The notes beneath the pieces are model-generated. The model was not told the DNA's origin and did no database searches. It saw nothing but the letters and a program-made list of their open reading frames with translations. From NCBI GenBank assembly GCA_900758845.1, contig CAAESW010000070.1, positions 1 to 12,459 on the forward strand: 12,459 nucleotides of DNA, read 5' to 3'. The DNA is from an uncultured Collinsella sp. (GTDB lineage Bacteria > Actinomycetota > Coriobacteriia > Coriobacteriales > Coriobacteriaceae). This document shows positions 6,543-12,459 of this stretch, piece by piece (within the stretch, counting starts at the first letter, position 1; the number at the start of each line of letters is the position of its first letter). Position numbers and translations under genes: made by a program.

Positions 6543-9035
6543 ATGACCGCAACCGCCAGCCGAACCACTAACCGCAGACCCGAGCTTTTGGCGCCCGCCG
6601 GAGGCCCGGAGCCCTTTGCCGCCGCGCTCGCTGCCGGGGCAGACGCCATCTACTGCGGCATGGGCAGCTTCAACGCCCGCCGCAAGGCAACCAACTTTAC
6701 CGACGAGGCCTTTGAGCAAGCCTGCCGCGCCGCGCATCTAGCCGGGTCGCGCGTCTACGTCACGGTCAACATCGTCATCAAGCAGTCCGAGATGGGCGAT
6801 GCACTGCAGCTCATCCATCGCTGCTCCACGCTGGGCGCCGATGCCTTCATTATCCAGGACTGGGGTCTGTTCTTTGAGGTCAAGCGCACCATGCCCGGCA
6901 TCGAGACGCACATCTCGACCCAGGCGAACATCCATGATGACCGCGGAACGCTTTGGTGCCGCGAGCAGGACGCCGACCGCGTGACTCTCTCGCGCGAGCT
7001 CTCCATCGACGAGATCGCCGCCATTCACAACGCCGCGCCCGATGTCGACCTCGAGGTCTTTAGCCATGGCGCCATCTGCTTTTGCTACTCGGGCCTGTGC
7101 CTGCTTTCGAGTTTTGCCATGGCGGGACGATCGGCCAACCGTGGCATGTGCGCCCAGCCCTGCCGCCTGCCCTACGAGCTGATCGACGAGAACGGTCGCG
7201 CGCTCTCCCCCGCCGGCCGCGAGCGTGCGCTATGTCCGCGTGACACCAACACCTCACAGCTTGTTCGCCGTCTGTATGACGCCGGCGCCGCATCGCTCAA
7301 GCTCGAGGGCCGCATGAAAGCGCCCGATTACGTGTACTCCATCGTTGATGTGTATCGTCACGAAATTGACGACATGCTATCCGGAGCCACCGTTGCCAAG
7401 GACGAGGAAGCCGCCCGCCAGCGCCAGCTCAAGCGCTGCTTCAACCGCGACTTTACGCACGCCTATCAGGACGGCACCTCGGGCGATGAGATGATGAGCT
7501 ATGAGCGTTCCAACAACCGCGGCCAGATCGTGGGCACGGTGCTGGGCAGCCGCCCGGCCAACCGCGATGTGCGCGGCCTTAAGCCCGACGACCGCCGTCG
7601 CCGCGCCGCCATCGCCCGCATTGAGTTGTTTGAGCCCGTGGGTAAGGGCGACCTGCTGGAGCTTCGTCACGACAATGAGTTTGACCAGTTCCTGACCACC
7701 ATCGCTGCCGAGGATGCCGCTGCCGGCGACATCATCGAGTGCCGCGTGCCCCGCAGCATGCCCGAGGGCTGCCGCGTGCGCGTGATTCGAAGCCAGCGCG
7801 CCATCGATGCCGCCGGGGCTGCTCTCAAGCGCGATGTGCTGCGCCGCCGCGCCGTAGACGTGTCCGTTGTGGCGCGTCTGGGCGAGCCGTTTACTGTTAC
7901 GCTCACCTGCTGTGACGACCCTTCACTTACGGCCACGGCCACGGGCTTTACCGTCGAGGCCGCCAAGACCCGCGCGGTCGAGGCGTCCGATCTGGTGGAG
8001 CATGTAGGCCGCATGGGCTCCTCGCCGTTTGAGGCAGCGCGCTTTGATGTGGCGCTCGATGAGGGCTGCGGTATGGGCTTTTCCGCCGTGCACAAGGTGC
8101 GCGCAGCCGCCTGTAAAGCATTGGAGGAGGCCATTCTGGCACCGTACGAGGAGCGCGCGAAAACGCTCGAGTTGCCGGTGCTCGACAAATGTACGCGCGC
8201 CATGCCCGCGCATTACCGCGACGAGCCGCAGATCTGCGCCAGCGTCACCTCGCTCGAAGCTGCCGAGGCAGCCCGCGCGGAGGGTGCGACGCGCATCTAC
8301 ATGACCACCGATGCGCTCGATGCGGCCGGGCTCTCCCCCGCCGATGCGCTTGAGCAGGGCATCGTACCCGTACTCGACGAGGTCTGCCGCGCCGTCGACC
8401 ACGAGCGCGTCGATCCCTGGATCAATGCCGGAGCCACGGTCGCCGTCGGCAATATCTCCGAGCTCGCCGTAGCCGCGCAGGCCGGCGCCACGGCCGAGAT
8501 TCGCTCTTGCCTGCCGGTGCACAACACGCCCTGTATGGAGGCGCTTGCCAAGCGCGGAGCCGGTGCGTTTTGGCTCTCGCCCGAGATCACGCTCGACGAG
8601 ATTGTCTCGCTCGGCGCCGCCGCGCCCGCGGCTCTGGGCATCACCGTTTTTGGCCGCCCGCGCGTCATGACGAGCGAGCACTGCATTCTGCAGGTCGCCA
8701 ACGGCTGCATCCACGATTGCGCCAACTGCCGCCTGCGTGCCCGCAAGCTCTCGCTCAAGAATATCGACGGAAAGGTCATGCCCGTTCGCACCGACATCCA
8801 CGGCCGCTCTCGCCTGTACGATGCTTATCCCATCGACCTTACGCCGCAGGTTCCTCAGCTGCTCGACGCCGGCGTGCGTCGTCTCATGGTGGGCGGAACG
8901 CTGCTCGAGACGGATGAGGTGGGCCGTGCCGTCGCCCGCGTCCGTCGTGCCGTCGAGGCCGCGCAGGCCGGCCGCAAGCCCGCCGCCCGTCTGCGCGGGG
9001 CGACCTCGGGCTGCATGTTTGTGGGAATCAGCTAA
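6543..9035 (+). CDS. U32 family protein with DUF3656-like region, RlhA-like RNA hydroxylation candidate
   Basis: This 830-residue protein opens with the typical U32 segment ELLAPAGGPEPFAAAL and an N-terminal U32 domain of about 300 residues. The U32 signature is complete: EVFSHGAICFCYSGLC (171-186) followed by GMCAQPC (201-207). Cys179, 186, 203 and 207 are the family's likely [4Fe-4S] ligands, and Cys181 is extra. A middle region (about 330-560) fits DUF3656. A second barrel-like region (about 565-790) carries another Cys set at 714, 722, 726 and 729. Members were named collagenase-like peptidases, but characterised relatives RlhA and TrhP make 5-hydroxycytidine in 23S rRNA and 5-hydroxyuridine in tRNA with prephenate as oxygen-linked donor. 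RNA hydroxylation is therefore more likely than proteolysis. The start is ATG 6543 behind a weak GAAAGGCAGG. A pseudouridine synthase gene follows 15 nt downstream, probably in the same operon. Confidence 0.88.
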   Translation: MTATASRTTNRRPELLAPAGGPEPFAAALAAGADAIYCGMGSFNARRKATNFTDEAFEQACRAAHLAGSRVYVTVNIVIKQSEMGDALQLIHRCSTLGADAFIIQDWGLFFEVKRTMPGIETHISTQANIHDDRGTLWCREQDADRVTLSRELSIDEIAAIHNAAPDVDLEVFSHGAICFCYSGLCLLSSFAMAGRSANRGMCAQPCRLPYELIDENGRALSPAGRERALCPRDTNTSQLVRRLYDAGAASLKLEGRMKAPDYVYSIVDVYRHEIDDMLSGATVAKDEEAARQRQLKRCFNRDFTHAYQDGTSGDEMMSYERSNNRGQIVGTVLGSRPANRDVRGLKPDDRRRRAAIARIELFEPVGKGDLLELRHDNEFDQFLTTIAAEDAAAGDIIECRVPRSMPEGCRVRVIRSQRAIDAAGAALKRDVLRRRAVDVSVVARLGEPFTVTLTCCDDPSLTATATGFTVEAAKTRAVEASDLVEHVGRMGSSPFEAARFDVALDEGCGMGFSAVHKVRAAACKALEEAILAPYEERAKTLELPVLDKCTRAMPAHYRDEPQICASVTSLEAAEAARAEGATRIYMTTDALDAAGLSPADALEQGIVPVLDEVCRAVDHERVDPWINAGATVAVGNISELAVAAQAGATAEIRSCLPVHNTPCMEALAKRGAGAFWLSPEITLDEIVSLGAAAPAALGITVFGRPRVMTSEHCILQVANGCIHDCANCRLRARKLSLKNIDGKVMPVRTDIHGRSRLYDAYPIDLTPQVPQLLDAGVRRLMVGGTLLETDEVGRAVARVRRAVEAAQAGRKPAARLRGATSGCMFVGIS

Positions 9036-9050
9036 CCGAAAGGCTTACAC

Positions 9051-9710
9051 GTGAACGAAGAACCTCAAGTCCTCTACTGCGACGCCTGGCTCATGGCCAT
9101 CGACAAGCCCGCCGGCATGATCGTCCACGGCGACGGCACCGGCGAGCGCACACTTACCGACTACGCCAGCGACCTGCTGCTGGCGATGGGCGACGGCTTT
9201 GCCGCGACCGACATGCAGCCGCTCAACCGCCTGGACCGCGACACCACCGGCGTGGTGTTGTTCTCTCTCGACAAGCAGACGCAGCCCGCCTTTGACCAGA
9301 TGGTCATCGACCACGCTTTCGAAAAGCACTACCTGGCGCTCGCCGAGGGCAAGATCGACTGGAACGAGAAGCTCATCGACAAGCCCATCGCCCGCGACCG
9401 CCACGACAGCCGCAAGATGCGCGTCGGTGCCAGCGGCAAGCCGTCTCAAACGCGCGTGAAGGTGCTCAAGCGTCTTAAGAGCCGTCGTGGCCTGCCCACG
9501 CGCTCGTATATCGATGTCGAGCTGCTCACCGGCCGTAAGCATCAAATCCGCGTGCATCTGGCCAGCGAGCATCACCCCCTGGTCGGCGACGACCTGTACG
9601 GCACGCCGCGTCCTTGCGGCCTCATGCTCCATGCCCACAGCGTGTCCTTTACGCATCCCGTTACCGGCGAGCACATCCACATCGAAGCCCCCTGCCCCTG
9701 GGAGCCCTAA
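9051..9710 (+). CDS. RluA-family pseudouridine synthase
   Basis: This 219-residue protein is a compact RluA-type enzyme without an S4 RNA-binding domain. It should convert specific uridines in rRNA or tRNA to pseudouridine. The catalytic motif reads NRLDRDTTG (59-67), with the nucleophile at Asp62. Asn replaces the His often found at its first position, as it does in some other family members. The second conserved block GRKHQIRVHLA and the closing GDDLYG are intact. Early residues IDKPAGMIVHG match the family N-terminus. Translation starts at GTG 9051, with GAAAGG 7 nt upstream and only 15 nt after the U32 stop, so the two are probably co-transcribed. The stop codon abuts a palindromic repeat that can act as terminator. 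The RNA target cannot be assigned from sequence. Confidence 0.93.
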   Translation: MNEEPQVLYCDAWLMAIDKPAGMIVHGDGTGERTLTDYASDLLLAMGDGFAATDMQPLNRLDRDTTGVVLFSLDKQTQPAFDQMVIDHAFEKHYLALAEGKIDWNEKLIDKPIARDRHDSRKMRVGASGKPSQTRVKVLKRLKSRRGLPTRSYIDVELLTGRKHQIRVHLASEHHPLVGDDLYGTPRPCGLMLHAHSVSFTHPVTGEHIHIEAPCPWEP

Positions 9711-9748
9711 ACCACCACAATGGGGACAGGCACCTTTGTGGTGGTTTT
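9709..9748 (+). repeat. Palindromic repeat copy 1, possible terminator of the RluA gene
   Basis: AAACCACCACAA (9709-9720) pairs with TTGTGGTGGTTT (9736-9747) around a loop containing GGGGACAGGCACC, followed by a short T-run. A copy differing at one base (9737 T versus 10107 C) lies at 10081-10118 in the same orientation. The first copy overlaps the RluA stop codon and may terminate that operon. The GGGGACAGGCACC core suggests a dispersed family. Confidence 0.75.
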
Positions 9749-9778
9749 GCCGCAATGGCTCAGCCGCGATCCCAAAAC

Positions 9779-9995
9779 GTCTCGATCTGTAACAGTTAGA
9801 ACCCATTTTCCGGTCTATCTGTTACAGATCGAGACATTCGAATCCCCCTCAAGGGAAAATCTCAATCTGTAACAATAACTCCTCAAAATCGATCCCAGCT
9901 GTTACAGATTGAGACAAAGGGGCGGCGCGGTTCGAAAGTATCTCAATCTGTAACATCTAACCCACTTTTGACGGTCCAGTTGTTACAGACTTAGA
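9779..9995. repeat. Array of three inverted-repeat units (six alternating 15-nt motifs, 40-bp step)
   Basis: The motif TCTCAATCTGTAACA or its complement begins at 9780, 9820, 9860, 9900, 9941 and 9981, in alternating orientation. Pairs form hairpin-capable units: 9779-9835 (perfect 17-bp arms), 9860-9914 (perfect 15-bp arms) and 9941-9995 (two mismatches). Arm loops are 23-25 nt. The first and third loops resemble each other (ACCCA..TTTT..CGGTC), so whole units look duplicated. The spacers between units share only a TTCGAA. The array lies between convergent gene ends and has no ORF. Its function is unknown; a protein-binding array or BIME-like repeat fits. Confidence 0.9.
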
Positions 9996-10011
9996 CAAAC
10001 CGGTAGACAAC

Positions 10012-10048
10012 AAAAGCGGCAACGCCCGTGATGGACGTTGCCGCTTTT
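10012..10048. terminator. Bidirectional intrinsic terminator between RluA and DeoR genes
   Basis: A perfect 13-bp inverted repeat, AAAAGCGGCAACG (10012-10024) with CGTTGCCGCTTTT (10036-10048), has an 11-nt loop. The A and T ends give a U-run on both strands, so it can stop rightward transcription from the RluA operon and leftward transcription from the DeoR operon. Confidence 0.9.
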
Positions 10049-10079
10049 CTATTGAGAAAACTACTCGGTTTTCGTTACT

Positions 10080-10118
10080 AACCACCACAATGGGGACAGG
10101 CACCTTCGTGGTGGTTTT
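10080..10118 (+). repeat. Palindromic repeat copy 2
   Basis: Near-identical to the repeat at 9709-9748 and in the same orientation. The stem is AACCACCAC (10080-10088) with GTGGTGGTT (10108-10116), again enclosing GGGGACAGGCACC. It lies 15 nt beyond the stop of the minus-strand DeoR gene. Together the two copies bracket the array and terminator. Confidence 0.8.
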
Positions 10119-10133
10119 GGCCTTGTCTCGCTG

Positions 10134-10880
10134 TTAGACCGTGATGACGTTGCCCATTGCCCGGTACTTGGCGGGGACCTCGCCTGCGGTAATAATCGTT
10201 GCGTCGCGGAAGTCCGCGAACTTGACGGGCGCCACCATGCCAAATTTACTGGCGTCCGAGATTACGAAGCGTTTGGCGGTATGGCGCATCGAGATACGCT
10301 TGACCTGTGCTTCCTCGATATCCGGTGTGGTGAGACCTTGCTCGGCGGCGATGCCGTTGGATCCCCAAAAGCCGCAGTTGAAGTTATAGCGGTCCAGGGT
10401 TGCCAAGGCATCGGGGCCAACGAGCGCCTCGGTCTCGGGTTTAAGCTCGCCGCCCAGAACCACGGTACGCATGCCGCGCAAAGCAAGGTGCTGAGCATGG
10501 AGCACGGAATCGGTCACATAGGTGACGCCGTCGAGACGCGGAAGATGCTCGATGATCTTGAGGGTCGTTGAGCCCGAATCGATATACACAAAGCTATCGG
10601 GCTCCACCAGGGCCGCGGCACGAGCACAGATGCGCTCCTTGTCATCGTTATGGAGATCACTGCGCTCGCTGATCGTCAAGTCGCGCGTCACGTGCGCGCG
10701 CTCCAGACTCGTCGCGCCTCCGTGCACCTTGGCGATACGGTGTGCGCGGTCGAGCGTCTGCAGGTCGCGCCGAATGGTGGACGGTGTCACGCCCAGGGCT
10801 TCAGCAAGCTCCAGCACGGTAACCGAGCCAGCCTGCTGCACCATCGACACGATCGCGTTGAGCCTATCTTCCGCAAGCAT
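10134..10880 (-). CDS. DeoR/GlpR family transcriptional regulator
   Basis: This 248-residue protein is the usual length for DeoR-type sugar-phosphate repressors. An N-terminal winged helix-turn-helix covers about 4-56, with recognition segment VTPSTIRRDLQTL (31-43) and the family's HGGA (53-56). The C-terminal sensor domain has DSGSTT near 100 for phosphate-ester binding and SDASKFG, typical of the family. Such proteins usually repress a sugar or polyol pathway until a phosphorylated intermediate binds. The start is ATG 10880, with GAGGAGGAG inside the 3' end of the upstream dehydrogenase gene. Only 3 nt separate the two genes, so translation is probably coupled. Autoregulation through sites at 12022-12122 is likely but inferred. 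The inducer is unknown. Leftward transcription probably ends at the hairpin at 10012-10048. Confidence 0.92.
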   Translation of the reverse strand: MLAEDRLNAIVSMVQQAGSVTVLELAEALGVTPSTIRRDLQTLDRAHRIAKVHGGATSLERAHVTRDLTISERSDLHNDDKERICARAAALVEPDSFVYIDSGSTTLKIIEHLPRLDGVTYVTDSVLHAQHLALRGMRTVVLGGELKPETEALVGPDALATLDRYNFNCGFWGSNGIAAEQGLTTPDIEEAQVKRISMRHTAKRFVISDASKFGMVAPVKFADFRDATIITAGEVPAKYRAMGNVITV

Positions 10881-10883
10881 CGC

Positions 10884-11963
10884 TTACTCCTCCTCGGGGT
10901 ACACGACTCCCCAGTCGGCGCGAAGCTTGGTCATAAGCTCCATAACATCAGAAGCATAATCCAGCAGCTCGCGCTTCGAATCATCGCCGGCAACGGCCTT
11001 CTCCAGGTCGGCCATCTCGTAGCACAGTGCGTAGGCTTCGGTGCCAGCGTGGACCTCCTCACGGTGACCGTCCGCAGTCCACACGATGGTCGCATGGTCG
11101 GCGCGCGGATACTCGTTGACCTCGATATAGCACTTATCGAAACTGATGACCGAGCGCTTGGGCTGTTTGGAGTGGAGCGTAAGGCTCACGACGCCCAGCT
11201 GCTGCTCGGCGTTACGGCAGACAATGCCGCCCGCAACGTCAACACCGGTCTCACAGGTGTTGCCCAGCGAGACAACCTCAGCGGGTTGGCTGGCCATAAA
11301 CAGGCGCATGACGGAGAGCGCATACACGCCAATGTCGAGCATGGAGCCGCCGGCAAGGCTACGGTTATAGAAGCGGTTGGTCAGGTCGCCGTACTCTTTA
11401 TAGCTGCCAAAGTTGAGCTGGGCGAGGTTCATGCGACCAAAGTCGCCCGCATCCATGCGACGGCGCAGCTCCTGATACAGCGGCATGTGGAGCACCGTGG
11501 TGGCATCCATAAGGACCACGTTGTGCTCGTCGGCGATGGCACGGGCCTCGTCGAGCTCTGCAGAGTTGAGGGTAATGGCCTTTTCGCAGAGCACGTGCTT
11601 GCCAGCTGCCAGAGCGGCTCGCAGGTAGGTGATATGCGTGTTGTGCGGCGTGGTGATATAGACGGCGTCGATATCCGGATCGGCGTAGAGGTCCTCGACC
11701 GTCTCATAGACCTTCTCGATGCCATACTGCTCGGCAAAAGCTTGAGCCTTGGATAGCGTACGGTTTGCGACGCCCGCAAGCTTGCGGCCGGCAAGAGCTA
11801 GAGACTGGGCCATCTGGTTGGCGATAACGCCGCAACCGATCACAGCCCAGCGAAGCTCGGGAGCCGTAAAAATGTCGTCGGGGAACGGCCGATCCTGGAC
11901 CGAGGCAAACGCCGCCTTAGCGGCTGCTTCGGCGTCGAGCGGAGCCTGTTTGGAATCTGCCAT
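10884..11963 (-). CDS. Gfo/Idh/MocA family NAD(P)-dependent oxidoreductase
   Basis: This 359-residue protein has a tail of about 36 residues before a Rossmann fold starting at ELRWAVIGCGVIA (dinucleotide motif GCGVIA, 43-48). The signature usually written EKP appears as CEKAITLN, with Glu127, Lys128 and Ala129; the Pro-to-Ala change occurs in some branches. The second half is the alpha/beta substrate domain. Family members oxidise or reduce sugars, inositols, sugar acids or dihydrodiols; the substrate here cannot be named. The start is ATG 11963, with AGGAGG 6 nt upstream; an in-frame ATG at 12005 lacks such a site. It is the first gene of an operon with a DeoR repressor, which suggests a sugar or polyol substrate under its control. 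Confidence 0.92.
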   Translation of the reverse strand: MADSKQAPLDAEAAAKAAFASVQDRPFPDDIFTAPELRWAVIGCGVIANQMAQSLALAGRKLAGVANRTLSKAQAFAEQYGIEKVYETVEDLYADPDIDAVYITTPHNTHITYLRAALAAGKHVLCEKAITLNSAELDEARAIADEHNVVLMDATTVLHMPLYQELRRRMDAGDFGRMNLAQLNFGSYKEYGDLTNRFYNRSLAGGSMLDIGVYALSVMRLFMASQPAEVVSLGNTCETGVDVAGGIVCRNAEQQLGVVSLTLHSKQPKRSVISFDKCYIEVNEYPRADHATIVWTADGHREEVHAGTEAYALCYEMADLEKAVAGDDSKRELLDYASDVMELMTKLRADWGVVYPEEE

Positions 11964-12021
11964 TATGTGCCTCCTGAGGTATCGGAAGTCCTTCATTTCA
12001 AACAACCCTATATTCGCACAA

Positions 12022-12122
12022 TTGCGCGCGTATCTGCTCGTGTTTGCGTGTTTATTTGCTTATCGGTCATTATTTAGCCATAGTTGGCAGATGTTTGCGC
12101 GGTTATGCGCATTATCGCGCAA
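12022..12122. promoter_or_regulatory. Cluster of TTGCGCG-type motifs, candidate DeoR operators
   Basis: Upstream of the dehydrogenase-DeoR operon are TTGCGCG (12022-12028), TTGCGTG (12044-12050), TTGCTTA (12056-12062), and a near-perfect 28-bp palindrome at 12095-12122. In the palindrome, outer arms TTGCGCG and CGCGCAA share one centre with inner ATGCGCAT (12105-12112), with only two mismatched pairs. Several copies are 11-12 or 22 bp apart. Repeated sites with helical spacing fit DeoR-family binding. A -10-like TATAGG on minus near 12007-12012 is the only promoter hint. Confidence 0.4.
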
Positions 12123-12243
12123 GCCTATGCGCGTAAATGTTCATGCAACGATCCTTGTGAAACATAAAGGGGCGGAACACCAAAGCCCTAAAAGACAGAG
12201 CCAGCTGTATTACTTCACCCCTCTGGGGGCACCAGACATCAAA

Positions 12244-12306
12244 GGACCGTCCCAAACTGCCGGCAAAAAGGGAACGTCCCTATGTGCCGGCAGTTTGGGA
12301 CGGTCC
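12244..12306. repeat. 63-nt long palindrome with GGACCGTCCC core
   Basis: A perfect 22-bp inverted repeat (12244-12265 with 12285-12306, starting GGACCGTCCCAAAC) surrounds a 19-nt loop. That loop holds a coaxial AGGGA/TCCCT pair (12269-12273 with 12277-12281). The segment GTCCCTATGTGCCG in the second half recurs 27 bp later at 12303-12316 with one change. It does not end in a T-run. It looks like a dispersed palindromic element related in core to the GGGGACAG repeats at 9709 and 10080. Confidence 0.85.
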
Positions 12307-12356
12307 CTAAGTGCCGCTTTCGCTGAAGCCTATCCCAGATGGCCAGATATACAAAT

Positions 12357-12459
12357 CTAAAGACTGTCCCCATCAACTAGCCGTTTAAGAACGTCCATTA
12401 CAGTCGAAATTGTCAGCCCGGGACCGTCTCGGGCTACGATTGAGGCGCGCCCAGAACGG
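12357..12459 (-). pseudogene. Possible remnant of a helix-turn-helix gene, cut by the right edge
   Basis: Reading minus from the right edge, one frame stays open for 33 codons and stops at 12357. Its end, GLTISTVMDVLKRLVDGDSL, looks like the recognition part of a winged helix-turn-helix such as in ROK or MarR regulators. The stop comes where the protein would normally continue, and the last codons read through GGGGACAGTC, the core of the local repeat family. A repeat may thus have truncated the gene. The stretch is short, so chance similarity is quite possible. Confidence 0.2.

Larger units (their letters stand above)
11964..12459. other. Gene-poor right end of the window
   Basis: About 500 nt with no convincing complete gene. 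It contains the operator-like cluster (12022-12122), a stretch with no recognised feature (12123-12243), the 63-nt palindrome (12244-12306), and a further inverted repeat AGCCCG/CGGGCT (12415-12420 with 12430-12435) around GGACCGTCT. An open plus-strand frame through 11749-12360 overlaps the dehydrogenase gene and the palindrome and has no family features. Confidence 0.6.

Noticed and set aside
7923..8801. Minus-strand open frame of 292 codons
   Set aside because: Antisense shadow of the U32 gene, no start signal and no recognisable family.
9779..9995. CRISPR array
   Set aside because: Motifs alternate in orientation, are only 15 nt, and alternate spacers resemble each other; no cas genes nearby.
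11964..12005. N-terminal extension of the dehydrogenase from ATG 12005
   Set aside because: The 14 extra residues include the AGGAGG that serves ATG 11963, and no good site precedes 12005.
11749..12360. Plus-strand open frame of 203 codons at the right end
   Set aside because: It overlaps the dehydrogenase start antisense, then runs through operator and palindrome sequence; no family features.

Overview
The window looks like chromosomal DNA from a GC-rich anaerobic gut actinobacterium, most likely a Coriobacteriia member such as Collinsella. This is inferred from strong GC bias at third codon positions, the gene content (anaerobic purine-catabolism genes, a long U32 protein) and GGGGACAG/GGGACGGTCC-type palindromic repeats. 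No rRNA, tRNA, CRISPR array or insertion sequence was seen.

Region 1 (1-4744, minus strand) is a purine-catabolism module read leftward: an NCS2 xanthine/urate-type permease, the aminohydrolase SsnA, and the N-terminal 549 residues of the iron-sulfur flavoprotein YgfK, which runs off the left edge. ssnA and ygfK belong to the gene set linked to anaerobic purine and uric acid breakdown in gut bacteria. The two intercistronic gaps (195 and 149 nt) are full of hairpins.

Region 2 (4745-6243) starts with a divergent, AT-rich control region. It holds a predicted permease promoter overlapped by a good Fur-like box. Next come a YheO/DauR-type PAS-HTH regulator (plus strand), a strong shared terminator, and convergent ridA, whose leader can fold into a structure ending beside its ribosome binding site. 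RidA deals with reactive 2-aminoacrylate, which fits a purine pathway that passes through 2,3-diaminopropionate, although that enzyme is not in the window.

Region 3 (6543-9710, plus strand) is a probable two-gene RNA-modification operon: an 830-residue U32-family protein (RlhA-like) and an RluA-family pseudouridine synthase, 15 nt apart.

Region 4 (9711-10133) separates convergent genes and has no ORF of its own. It contains two near-identical 38-nt palindromic repeats in direct orientation. Between them lie an array of six 15-nt motifs in alternating orientation at almost exactly 40-bp steps, and a strong bidirectional terminator. The array is the most unusual structure in the window.

Region 5 (10134-12459, minus strand) is a tightly coupled operon of a Gfo/Idh/MocA dehydrogenase and a DeoR-family repressor. 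Upstream of it are TTGCGCG-type motifs, including a near-perfect 28-bp palindrome. Beyond that are a 63-nt dispersed palindrome and, at the right edge, a possible remnant of a helix-turn-helix gene.
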